NCBI RefSeq assembly: GCF_042677005.1
Contig: NZ_JBHTIF010000001.1
Coordinates: forward strand, 1,612,001-1,676,000
Origin: Lysobacter_I brunescens
Lineage (GTDB): Bacteria > Pseudomonadota > Gammaproteobacteria > Xanthomonadales > Xanthomonadaceae
DNA: 64,000 nt
Direction of reading: 5' to 3'
A program made the translations under genes and the position numbers. This document shows, in pieces, positions 52,648-60,965 of this stretch (position 1 is the stretch's first letter; the number at the start of each line of letters is the position of its first letter). Below the pieces are notes generated by a model, which ran no database searches, was not told the origin of the DNA, and saw nothing but the letters and a program-made list of their open reading frames with translations.

Positions 52648-55600
52648 TCAGGGCTGCGGGAACAGGTACTGCGCGTTGTAGGTGCCGCTGCCGGAGTACG
52701 AACGCACTTCCAGGTAGTAGTAGCCGGCCGTGCCGTTGTAGTTGATCGACTCGGTCGAAGTGGCGCCTTCGCTCTTGGCCACCTGGGTCCAGGCCGAACC
52801 GTTCCAGCGGTACATGTACAGGTCGAAGTCGGCATTGCTCGGGCCGGTCAGGCGGGCCTGGTAGGTGCCGTTGCCGCCCTGCTTGTAGCCCTGCGCACTG
52901 GGCACGGTGGCGGAACCGCCGCTGGCCAGGCTGCCGCTCTGCGACAGCCAGTTGCCCGTGGACGCCGTACCGGTGAAGTTCTGCCCGGTGACGTTGGCGC
53001 CGTTCACCGTCGCGCTGCGGCTGGCCGGCGAGAAGGTGTAGCCGCTCAGCGACGGGGTCAGCGTGTAGGTGCCGTTGGCCAGGTTGGCGAAGGTGAACTG
53101 GCCGTTGGCGTTGGTGCTGACCGACGTGCTGCCGTTGCTCACGGTCACGCCGCTGATGGCGGCGCCCGCGCTGGTGGTCACGGTGCCCGACAGCGAATAC
53201 GCCGTGCTGCTCGACACCGTCACCGACTTGCTGGCCGTGTTGCTGGCGCCGGCGTTGTCGGTCACCGTCAGCGCGACCGTGTAGGTGCCCGCCGCCGCGT
53301 AGGTCTTGCTCGGGTTGGCGAGGGTCGAGGTCGTGCTGTCGCCGAAGTTCCAGCTGCGCGCGGCGATGCTGCCGTCGCTGTCGGTCGAGGTGTCGGTGAA
53401 GGTGGCCGTCAGGGCGCTGGTGCTGCTGGTGAAGTTCGCGGTCGGCGGCTGGTTGCCGGTGGTGGTGCCCAGCGTGGTCTGCCATGCGCCGCGGCCGTAG
53501 GTGCCGGCGGTGAGGATGTGCGGCGAGTTGTCCACTTCCAGGTCGCTGATCACCAGGCCGGCCGGCATGCCGTCGGAGAACGGCGCGAAGTTGGCGCCAC
53601 CGTCCACGCTTTCGTACACGCCGATGTCGGTGCCGACGAAGATGCGCTGGGTGTTCAGCGGATCGATCGCCACCGTGTTCGCCGGGATGTTCGGCAGGCC
53701 GGTGCCCAGCGCGGTCCAGGTGCTGCCGCCGGTGGTCGTGCGGTACAGCTTGGAGCCGCTGAACGCCGCGATGGTGACGAAGGCGCGGCTGCCGTTGGCC
53801 GGGTCGATCGCGACGTCGGAGACGCGCGCTGCCGGCAGGTTGCCGGAGACATCGGCGACATTGGTGCTGGCGGCGTTCGCGCTGTAATACACCTTGCCGG
53901 CGTCCGTGCCCGCGTAGACGTGCACGTTGCTGCCGATCTTCTTCGCGGTGATGACGCTCACCGTGCCGCCGACGCGCGGGCTGATCGTCGTCCAGCTCAT
54001 CGTGCTGGCGCTGGTGAGCGCGCGCGAGACGTAGTAGCCGCCGACGAAGTGGTAGCCGCCGGCCACGTCGGTCGGGGTGACCCACGGGAAGCCGCCGCCG
54101 GTGAGGCCGTTGCTGCCGGCCGCGGCGAAGGTGCCCGGTGCGCCGGACTGCGTGGAGCGGTAGATCGACGGCGTGCTGCCGCTCGGGTAACCGTTCTGGA
54201 ACACGATCGCGGCGTTGGTCTCGTCGATGGCGTTCATGAAGCCGTCGCCATTGACGAAGGTGAGGTCCCACACGTTCGAGTTGGTGCGCTTGGACGAGGA
54301 GTTGTCCTGCGCGCCGCCGAAGACGATGTTCGGGTCCGTCGGGTGCACCACGATGTCGTAGTACTGGGTGATGTTGAGGTTCGCGTTCATGTTCACCCAG
54401 CTGCTGGCGCCGTCGTTGCTGCGCCAGATGCCGCCGTCGCCGCCGACCCAGATGCGGTTCGGGTCATTGAGCGAGTAGCGGACGACATGGGTGTCCTGGT
54501 GCACCTGCTGCGAGCTGCCCCAGGTGTTGGTCAGCGTGGTGAACGAACTGCCACCGTTCGTCGAACGGCGCGGACGGATCGCGCCGACGATGATCGTCTG
54601 CGGATTGGTCGGATGCACGCCGAGCGACAGGTTGTAGGTGCACTGGCCGTCACAGGCGGTGGTGCTGACCGAGGTCCAGGTGCTGCCGGCGTTGTCCGAG
54701 CGATAGAGATTGGTGTTGGTCAGCGCGTAGATCACTGCGGTGTTGCTCGGTGCCACGGCCAGGCGCATGCGGCTGGCGGTATTGGCCGCGCCGAGCAGGG
54801 TCCAGGTGGCGCCGCCGTCGGTGGAGCGATACACGCCGCTGCCCGGGGCGCTGGCGAGGAGGGTGCTGGTGCCCGGGAGTGCGACCAGGTCTTCGACCTT
54901 GCGATCCATCACCTGGCTCCAGGTCGCGCCCTTGTCGGTGGAGCGGTAGATGCCGCCGTTGGCATCGCCGCCCTGGTTGCAGCGGTCGCCGAAGCCGGCG
55001 GCCAGCACCACGTTGGCGTTGTTGGCCTGGGTGACCAGCGAAGTGATGGTCGACAGGTTCATGCCGGAATTGCGCGCCGACCAGTTGATGCCGCCGTCGG
55101 TGCTGAGGAACACGCCGTCGCTGAGGTAGCCCGAGCAGTCGCCGTCGAAACGGTCGCCGGTGCCTGCCCACACGTTCTGCGGATTGCCCGCTTCGACGTG
55201 GATCGCGCTGATCGACTGCGAGCCGACGTTGACGAAGGTCGGCGTCCAGCTGGCGCCGGCGTCGGTGGTCTTCCACACGCCGCCGTTGGCCGCGCCGATG
55301 AAGACGATGCTGTCGTTGGTCGGATGCGGGGTCACGGCATTGATGCGGCCGGCGACGCGGCCCATCACCCAGTTGCCCATCTTCATCGACGACGGGCCGA
55401 GCTCGCGCCATGGCGCGGTCTGCGCGCGGCCACTGACGCTGCGCCCGGTGCGCTTCTGGCGGATCAGCTGGTTGCGCAGCACGGTCAGCGCGGCGCGGCG
55501 CTGCTTCGCCGCATTCCTGTTCTGCTTCAGGCCGCGCGACTCGATCCACCAGCGCCTGCGCTGTTCGATCTGCCACGCCTCGCCCTTGGTCTTGTCGCCG

Positions 55601-55716
55601 CGCGCGTCGGGCGCTCGCAGCGGATCATTGCGGTTCTGTTGGGCATCTGCCGTGCCGGGCGCAAGCAGCGCACCGGCGACGACCAGAGAGGCCAGCCCCA
55701 GGAATTTCGCTTCCAT
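52648..55716 (-). CDS. Large secreted propeller protein with PKD and PPC-like domains
   Basis: A 1022-residue exported protein: signal peptide (cut near residue 25, GTADA-QQ), a short basic segment, repeated BNR/sortilin-like blades (about 100-740; VWKTTDAGASWTPTF, VFLSTDGGINWS, IYRSTDKGATWS), a PKD domain (about 750-835; ARSWNFGDSTTS), a carboxypeptidase-regulatory-like domain (about 840-910; GTVTTSAGAAISGVTV) and a PPC-like C-terminus (about 915-1022; NADFDLYMYRWNGSAW). The catalytic class, if any, is not visible; a glycan- or matrix-binding secreted protein is likely. The PPC-like tail is a mark of proteins exported through type II secretion in this family. Start MEAKFLGLAS at 55716. Confidence 0.85.
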   Translation of the reverse strand: MEAKFLGLASLVVAGALLAPGTADAQQNRNDPLRAPDARGDKTKGEAWQIEQRRRWWIESRGLKQNRNAAKQRRAALTVLRNQLIRQKRTGRSVSGRAQTAPWRELGPSSMKMGNWVMGRVAGRINAVTPHPTNDSIVFIGAANGGVWKTTDAGASWTPTFVNVGSQSISAIHVEAGNPQNVWAGTGDRFDGDCSGYLSDGVFLSTDGGINWSARNSGMNLSTITSLVTQANNANVVLAAGFGDRCNQGGDANGGIYRSTDKGATWSQVMDRKVEDLVALPGTSTLLASAPGSGVYRSTDGGATWTLLGAANTASRMRLAVAPSNTAVIYALTNTNLYRSDNAGSTWTSVSTTACDGQCTYNLSLGVHPTNPQTIIVGAIRPRRSTNGGSSFTTLTNTWGSSQQVHQDTHVVRYSLNDPNRIWVGGDGGIWRSNDGASSWVNMNANLNITQYYDIVVHPTDPNIVFGGAQDNSSSKRTNSNVWDLTFVNGDGFMNAIDETNAAIVFQNGYPSGSTPSIYRSTQSGAPGTFAAAGSNGLTGGGFPWVTPTDVAGGYHFVGGYYVSRALTSASTMSWTTISPRVGGTVSVITAKKIGSNVHVYAGTDAGKVYYSANAASTNVADVSGNLPAARVSDVAIDPANGSRAFVTIAAFSGSKLYRTTTGGSTWTALGTGLPNIPANTVAIDPLNTQRIFVGTDIGVYESVDGGANFAPFSDGMPAGLVISDLEVDNSPHILTAGTYGRGAWQTTLGTTTGNQPPTANFTSSTSALTATFTDTSTDSDGSIAARSWNFGDSTTSTLANPSKTYAAAGTYTVALTVTDNAGASNTASKSVTVSSSTAYSLSGTVTTSAGAAISGVTVSNGSTSVSTNANGQFTFANLANGTYTLTPSLSGYTFSPASRSATVNGANVTGQNFTGTASTGNWLSQSGSLASGGSATVPSAQGYKQGGNGTYQARLTGPSNADFDLYMYRWNGSAWTQVAKSEGATSTESINYNGTAGYYYLEVRSYSGSGTYNAQYLFPQP

Positions 55717-56267
55717 CTTGAAGACTCCACGTGTGATTTGAATAGTTGTGTGCGATGCAATGACGGCCACCGTTCCGCGCGGTCGAGTGGCAGCATCTGG
55801 ACGCCTTGCGGTCTTGCTCATGCTGCATTGGCATGACGCATTGCATGCCGCGCCTGCTGTCCGACGCGCATGCCGACGCGGCGGACCACACGGAGGGACG
55901 GCGCACACGTTCGCGTCTGCGCGCGAATCGCGTCGATGGCCGGTGGCGGGGCGTGCCGAGCATAGTCAATGCTGCAACGCAAAATCGGTGCGTTTTTCGC
56001 AGTTCAGGATCGCGTGGCGCGATATCGCAGTTTCGTGGAATCAATACGTGGGCGTGTGGGATACGAACTGAGACGGTTTTGACGAAAGCGGCGTCGTCTC
56101 ATGAAAAATCATCATGACCCCACGTTGCGACGGGCGTCGATGCATGCGTCATGTCGCTGCGGATCCATGCGCAGACGTATCGATCCGCATGCAGCGGTCC
56201 GCATGCAGCGGGGATGGTTGCGATGATCGGCATCGCACCGGGTAGAGGCGCGTCGTGTCGATCGGGC
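55717..56267. other. Gene-free 551-bp stretch upstream of the secreted propeller
   Basis: No gene with family signatures is visible here. Small open frames exist but lack a ribosome binding site or protein-like content. The region includes two 13-bp direct repeats CCGCATGCAGCGG (56185-56197 and 56199-56211) and several GCATGC sites. It probably contains the promoter of the propeller gene and the 3' end of DUF4426-gene transcripts. Confidence 0.5.
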
Positions 56268-56786
56268 TCAGTCGGCCACGAATTCGCGCGTGAACTGCAT
56301 CGTCGAGCGCGCGCCGTCCTCGCGTTCGACGCGCAGGTCGAAGCGCAGCGTGTCCGGCGCGTGGATCTCGGTGGTGCCGATGTAGTCGATCAGCGTCTGT
56401 GGCGGCGTCGCGCCCGGCACGTCCGTGCGCAGCTCGCGCAGGGCGACCGTGCTCCGGCGCCCCTGCAGGTCGGTGACGCTCGCCTCGATCTTCGCCGGAA
56501 CGGCGACGTCCTGGCCGTCCGGTCCGCGACGCACCGACACCAGCAGCAGCGCGGTGCCTTCATCGCGCGCGATGCCGTAGCCGCGCGCCATCGCCTCGTT
56601 GAGCAGGTCGGTGCGGACCACGTTCGCGCGCACGGTCACGTCCCCGCTGCGACTCACCGCTTCCTGGGGCGTTTCGATGATCCGAGCCGGCTTCGGTGCG
56701 TCGCCGCCGCAACCGGCGAGCGTGAGCGTGCTGGCGAGCCCCGTGCAGGCGAGGGCAATGATGGCGAGGCGAGGCATCGTGCGCAT
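56268..56786 (-). CDS. DUF4426 lipoprotein
   Basis: A 172-residue predicted lipoprotein with lipobox LTLAGC near residues 21-26 and a DUF4426-type beta-rich domain: SGDVTVRANVVRTDLLNEAM, GIARDEGTALLLVSVRRG and DTLRFDLRVERED. The function is unknown in the family. It lies 31 bp after proC on the same strand, which is a recurrent arrangement (yggS-proC-DUF4426). The start ATG 56786 gives a normal signal peptide. Confidence 0.85.
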   Translation of the reverse strand: MRTMPRLAIIALACTGLASTLTLAGCGGDAPKPARIIETPQEAVSRSGDVTVRANVVRTDLLNEAMARGYGIARDEGTALLLVSVRRGPDGQDVAVPAKIEASVTDLQGRRSTVALRELRTDVPGATPPQTLIDYIGTTEIHAPDTLRFDLRVEREDGARSTMQFTREFVAD

Positions 56787-56817
56787 GACGGCTCCTGGGG
56801 GATGTGGGGATGCGGAC

Positions 56818-57642
56818 TCAGTCGTTCGCGGCGGACAACTGCCGGCCGCGCTCGGTGGCGTTGGCGATCGCCTGCGCGACCAGCGCGCGGAAACCGCCGG
56901 CCTCGAAGGTCTCGACCGCAGCCTGGGTGGTGCCGCCGGGCGAGGTCACGCGGCGGCGCAGCTCGGCCGGCGGTTCGCCGGATTCGGTGAGCATGCGCGC
57001 GGCGCCCAGGATGGTCTGCAGCACGAGCGCGCGCGCGGCATCGGCCGGCAGGCCCTCGGCGATGGCGGCGTCCTCCATGGCCTCGGCGAGCAGGAAGATG
57101 TAGGCCGGGCCGCTGCCGGAGGTGGCAGTGACCGCGTCCATCTTCGCTTCGTCGTCGATCCAGACGGTCCTGCCGGCGGACGACAGCAGCACGGCGGCGC
57201 GCTCGCGGCCGGCGGCATCGACTTCGTCGCTGGCGAACAGCCCGGTCACGCCCGCGCCTAGCAGGGCCGGCGTGTTGGGCATGGTGCGGACCACGGCGAC
57301 ACCGCCGCCCAGCCAGCGCTGCAGCTGCGCGGCGGTGATGCCGGCGGCGATCGAGACCACCAACGGCCGGTTCGTCTGGGCGAGCGGCGCAAGCGCCTCG
57401 CAGACCGCGCGCATGACCTGCGGCTTCACCGCGAGCACCCACAGCCCGGCGGCTGCGGCGGCGGTCGCGTTGTCGGCGCCGACCTGCACGCCGAAGTCGG
57501 CGGCGAGGGCGTCGCGGAGCACGTCCACCGGCTCGGAGACGTGGATGTCGCCCGGTGCGGTGCCGCGCGAGATCAGGCCGCCGATCAGGCTGCGGGCCAT
57601 GTTGCCGCCGCCGATGAAGGCGACACTGGACTGGGAACTCAT
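56818..57642 (-). CDS. proC: Pyrroline-5-carboxylate reductase
   Basis: Last step of proline synthesis: reduction of P5C with NAD(P)H. The 274-residue protein has the Rossmann start VAFIGGGNMARSLIGGL, AVKPQVM, VVRTMPNTPALLGAGVTGLF, and the C-terminal signature TSGSGPAYIFLLAEAMEDAA and TSPGGTTQAAV. Start MSSQSSVAFIGGGNMA at 57642 overlaps the yggS end by 4 bp, the common yggS-proC pair. Confidence 0.96.
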   Translation of the reverse strand: MSSQSSVAFIGGGNMARSLIGGLISRGTAPGDIHVSEPVDVLRDALAADFGVQVGADNATAAAAAGLWVLAVKPQVMRAVCEALAPLAQTNRPLVVSIAAGITAAQLQRWLGGGVAVVRTMPNTPALLGAGVTGLFASDEVDAAGRERAAVLLSSAGRTVWIDDEAKMDAVTATSGSGPAYIFLLAEAMEDAAIAEGLPADAARALVLQTILGAARMLTESGEPPAELRRRVTSPGGTTQAAVETFEAGGFRALVAQAIANATERGRQLSAAND

Positions 57643-58394
57643 GGGCGCTCCGGGGATGTCGGGGATGTCGGGGATGCGGGTTTCGGTGCGCGCGGCCCGA
57701 ACAGCGCGCTGCCGACGCGGACCAGGGTCGCGCCTTCGGCGATGGCGAGCGCGTAGTCCTCGCTCATGCCCATCGACAGCGTGTCGATGCCCGGGTGGCG
57801 GGCGGCGAGGGCGTCGAACAGGGCGCGCATGCGACGGAAGGCGCTGCGGCGTCGGTCCATGTCGGGGTGCGGTGCGGGGATCGCCATCAGTCCGCGCAGG
57901 GCCAGCTGCGGGTACGCGGCGATGGCCTCGGCCAGTGCGTCGATGTCGTCGGGCTGGCAGCCGTGCTTGCTGGCTTCGTCGTCGATGTTCACCTGGATCA
58001 GCACGTTCAGCGGGCGCTGGCCGGGGGCGCGGTGCTTCGCCAGCGCCTCCACGAGCTTCGGCCGGTCTACGGTCTGCACCCAGTCGAAGGCCGACGCGGC
58101 CTCCTTCGCCTTGTTCGACTGCAGGTGGCCGATCAGGTGCCATTCGATGCCCAGGCCGCCCAGCGCCGGCTGCTTGGCCAGCGCCTCCTGCACGTAGTTC
58201 TCGCCGAAGGCCAGCGGGCCGGCCGCCGGGCGCGCGCGCAGCGCGGCGGCGACCGCGGCGATGGCCTCCGCCGGCTGGGTCTTGCTGACCGCCAGCAGGC
58301 GGGCGGGCGGGCGGCCGCTGCCTGCCGCGGCGGCCGTCATGCCGGAGAGCAGGGCGTCGAGCGCGGGGTGGGAGTGCGTGTCGGCGTCGGGCAT
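57639..58394 (-). CDS. yggS: PLP-homeostasis protein YggS
   Basis: A 251-residue PLP-binding protein of the YggS/PROSC family. The PLP lysine is in RLLAVSKTQPAEAI, and FGENYVQEAL, WHLIGHLQSNKAK and LSMGMSEDYALAIAEGATLVR are family signatures. It is thought to buffer PLP for other enzymes. A C-terminal Ser-Pro-Thr repeat (SPTSPTSPERP) is coded by GGGGATGTC units near 57650-57680. Start MPDADTHSHP at 58394; the longer frame upstream is not conserved-looking. Confidence 0.94.
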   Translation of the reverse strand: MPDADTHSHPALDALLSGMTAAAAGSGRPPARLLAVSKTQPAEAIAAVAAALRARPAAGPLAFGENYVQEALAKQPALGGLGIEWHLIGHLQSNKAKEAASAFDWVQTVDRPKLVEALAKHRAPGQRPLNVLIQVNIDDEASKHGCQPDDIDALAEAIAAYPQLALRGLMAIPAPHPDMDRRRSAFRRMRALFDALAARHPGIDTLSMGMSEDYALAIAEGATLVRVGSALFGPRAPKPASPTSPTSPERP

Positions 58395-58528
58395 GGCGTC
58401 GGGGCGGGCGAGGACGGGTGTCGGTGGGGAGGCGTTCGTGGAGAGGTGTACGAGGACAGCCGCGCCCCGGTTGCGACCGATGTCGCGAACCGGAAGTGTA
58501 AGTCCATTCCAACGCACGAACCGCCCGG

Positions 58529-58556
58529 GTGACAGTCGCGGGTCCGGGGCTATACT
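58529..58556 (+). promoter_or_regulatory. Promoter of pilT
   Basis: A -10 TATACT (58551-58556) lies 16 bp after GTGACA (58529-58534), close to TTGACA. It sits between divergent yggS and pilT and points toward pilT. Confidence 0.55.
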
Positions 58557-58612
58557 CAGGCGGTCGGTGTCACGCGACGCCACCAACGAATTCGAACATC
58601 GGGGAACTTGTC

Positions 58613-59650
58613 ATGGATATCGCCGAACTGCTGGCCTTCTCGGTCAAGAACAAGGCCTCGGACCTGCACCTGTCCGCGGGCCTGCCGCCGATGATCCGTG
58701 TCGACGGCGACGTCCGCCGGATCAACATCCCCGCGCTCGACCACAAGCAGGTCCATGCGCTGGTCTACGACATCATGTCGGACAAGCAGCGTCGCGACTA
58801 CGAGGAATTCCTCGAAGTCGACTTCTCGTTCGAGATCCCCGGCCTGGCGCGCTTCCGCGTCAACGCCTTCAACCAGAACCGCGGCGCGGGTGCGGTGTTC
58901 CGTACCATTCCCTCGGAAGTGCTGACCCTCGAAGACCTGGCCACGCCGCCGATCTTCCGCGAACTGATCGACCAGCCGCAGGGCCTGATCCTTGTCACCG
59001 GTCCGACCGGTTCGGGCAAGTCGACCACGCTGGCGGCGATGATCGACCACATCAACAAGACCGAATACGCGCACATCCTCACCGTCGAGGATCCGATCGA
59101 ATTCGTGCACACCTCGCAGAAGTGCCTGATCAACCAGCGCGAAGTGCATCGCGACACCCACGGCTTCAACGAGGCGCTGCGCTCGGCCCTCCGTGAAGAT
59201 CCCGACTACATCCTCGTCGGCGAAATGCGCGACATCGAGACCATCCGCCTGGCGCTGACCGCTGCGGAAACCGGCCATCTCGTGTTCGGCACCCTGCACA
59301 CCAGCTCGGCGGCGAAGACCGTGGACCGCATCATCGACGTGTTCCCCGCCGGCGAGAAGCCGATGGTGCGTTCGATGCTGTCCGAATCCCTGCGCGCGGT
59401 GATTTCGCAGGCGCTGCTGAAGAAGGTCGGCGGCGGCCGTACCGCCGCGTGGGAGATCATGGTCGGCACCCCGGCCATCCGCAACCTGATCCGCGAGGAC
59501 AAGGTCGCGCAGATGTATTCCTCGATCCAGACCGGCCAGAACTTCGGCATGATGACCCTCGACCAGCACCTGCAGGACCTGGTCAAGCGCAGCCTCATCA
59601 CCCGCCAGCAGGCCAAGGGCTACGCCAAGGACAAGCGGTTGTTCGAATAA
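58613..59650 (+). CDS. pilT: Type IV pilus retraction ATPase PilT
   Basis: A hexameric ATPase that depolymerises pilin and powers twitching. The 345-residue protein has Walker A VTGPTGSGKSTTLAAMI, the Asp box LTVEDPIEFVH, Walker B DYILVGEMRDIETIRLAL, the His box GTLHTSSAAKTVDRIID and the PilT C-terminal AIRNLIREDK. GGGGAAC precedes the ATG at 58613. It is followed by pilU after 42 bp, the usual order. Confidence 0.97.
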   Translation: MDIAELLAFSVKNKASDLHLSAGLPPMIRVDGDVRRINIPALDHKQVHALVYDIMSDKQRRDYEEFLEVDFSFEIPGLARFRVNAFNQNRGAGAVFRTIPSEVLTLEDLATPPIFRELIDQPQGLILVTGPTGSGKSTTLAAMIDHINKTEYAHILTVEDPIEFVHTSQKCLINQREVHRDTHGFNEALRSALREDPDYILVGEMRDIETIRLALTAAETGHLVFGTLHTSSAAKTVDRIIDVFPAGEKPMVRSMLSESLRAVISQALLKKVGGGRTAAWEIMVGTPAIRNLIREDKVAQMYSSIQTGQNFGMMTLDQHLQDLVKRSLITRQQAKGYAKDKRLFE

Positions 59651-59692
59651 CGCCCCGTCGTCGCGCACCGCCATCCCGTTCCGGAGCACCCC

Positions 59693-60823
59693 ATGAGCAC
59701 CATCGATTTCACCTCCTTCCTCAAGCTGATGGCGCACCAGAAGGCGTCCGACCTGTTCATCACTGCGGGCATGCCGCCGGCGATGAAGGTGCACGGCAAG
59801 CTGTCGCCGATCACCCAGAACGCGCTGACCCCGCAGCAGAGCCGCGACCTGGTGCTGAACGTGATGACGCCGGCGCAGCGCGAGGAGTTCGAAAAGACCC
59901 ACGAGTGCAACTTCGCGATCGGCGTCTCGGGCGTCGGCCGCTTCCGCGTCAGCTGCTTCTACCAGCGCAACCAGGTCGGCATGGTGCTGCGCCGCATCGA
60001 GTCGAAGATCCCCACGGTCGAGGAACTGGCGCTGCCGCCGATCATCAAGACCCTGGCGATGACCAAGCGCGGCATCATCCTCTTCGTCGGCGCCACCGGC
60101 ACCGGCAAGTCGACGTCGCTGGCGGCGATGATCGGCTACCGCAACCAGAATTCCTCGGGCCACATCATCACCATCGAGGACCCGATCGAATTCGTGCACA
60201 AGCACGAGGGCTGCATCATCACCCAGCGCGAGGTCGGCATCGACACCGACAGCTGGGAGGCCGCGCTGAAGAACACCCTGCGCCAGGCGCCGGACGTGAT
60301 CATGATCGGCGAGGTGCGTACCCGCGAGGGCATGGACTACGCGATCGCCTTCGCCGAAACCGGCCATCTCGTGCTCTGCACCCTGCATGCGAACAACGCC
60401 AACCAGGCGATGGACCGCATCATCAACTTCTTCCCGGAAGACCGCCGCAGCCAGCTGCTGATGGACCTGTCGCTGAACCTCAAGGGCGTGGTCGCGCAGC
60501 AGCTGATCCCGACGCCCGACGGCAAGGGCCGCAAGGTCGCGATGGAGATCCTGCTCGGCACGCCGCTGGTGCAGGACTACATCCGCGACGGCGAGATCCA
60601 CAAGCTGAAGGAAGTGATGAAGGAGTCGACCAACCTCGGCATGAAGACCTTCGACCAGGCCCTGTTCGAGCTGTACCAGGCCGGCGAGATCAGCTACGAG
60701 GACGCGCTGCGCTACGCCGACTCGCAGAACGAGGTGCGCCTGAAGATCAAGCTGGCCCAGGGCGGCGACGCCCGCACCCTGGCCGCCGGCCTGGATGGCG
60801 TGGAAGTGGCCGAGGTGCGCTGA
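59693..60823 (+). CDS. pilU: Type IV pilus ATPase PilU
   Basis: A PilT paralogue that aids retraction under load and works only with PilT. The 376-residue protein has Walker A VGATGTGKSTSLAAMIGYR, ITIEDPIEFVHKHEGCIITQ, Walker B DVIMIGEVRTREGMDYAI, and LHANNANQAMDRIINFFPED, all of the PilU type. GGAGC precedes the ATG. A terminator-like hairpin follows at 60861, separating it from the next ATPase gene. Confidence 0.96.
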   Translation: MSTIDFTSFLKLMAHQKASDLFITAGMPPAMKVHGKLSPITQNALTPQQSRDLVLNVMTPAQREEFEKTHECNFAIGVSGVGRFRVSCFYQRNQVGMVLRRIESKIPTVEELALPPIIKTLAMTKRGIILFVGATGTGKSTSLAAMIGYRNQNSSGHIITIEDPIEFVHKHEGCIITQREVGIDTDSWEAALKNTLRQAPDVIMIGEVRTREGMDYAIAFAETGHLVLCTLHANNANQAMDRIINFFPEDRRSQLLMDLSLNLKGVVAQQLIPTPDGKGRKVAMEILLGTPLVQDYIRDGEIHKLKEVMKESTNLGMKTFDQALFELYQAGEISYEDALRYADSQNEVRLKIKLAQGGDARTLAAGLDGVEVAEVR

Positions 60824-60860
60824 GCGCGCGCCGAACTCCCCGCCGTTTCCGTGGTCCGTG

Positions 60861-60905
60861 AAGGACCGGACGCCTCCCGCGCGGGAAGGCCCCGGTCCTT
60901 TTCCT
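60861..60905 (+). terminator. Terminator after pilU
   Basis: AAGGACCGG (60861-60869) pairs with CCGGTCCTT (60892-60900), enclosing an inner GC hairpin, and TTCCTT follows. It lies 38 bp past the pilU stop. Confidence 0.65.
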
Positions 60906-60965
60906 TGTAAAGTAACCCTCCCTCCTTACCAACCGGCCGCGGACGCGGCGCCAGGGGCCTGATCC

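Noticed and set aside
55806..56117. A 103-residue plus-strand frame in the gene-free stretch
   Set aside because: No ribosome binding site, atypical Arg/His composition and no family features.
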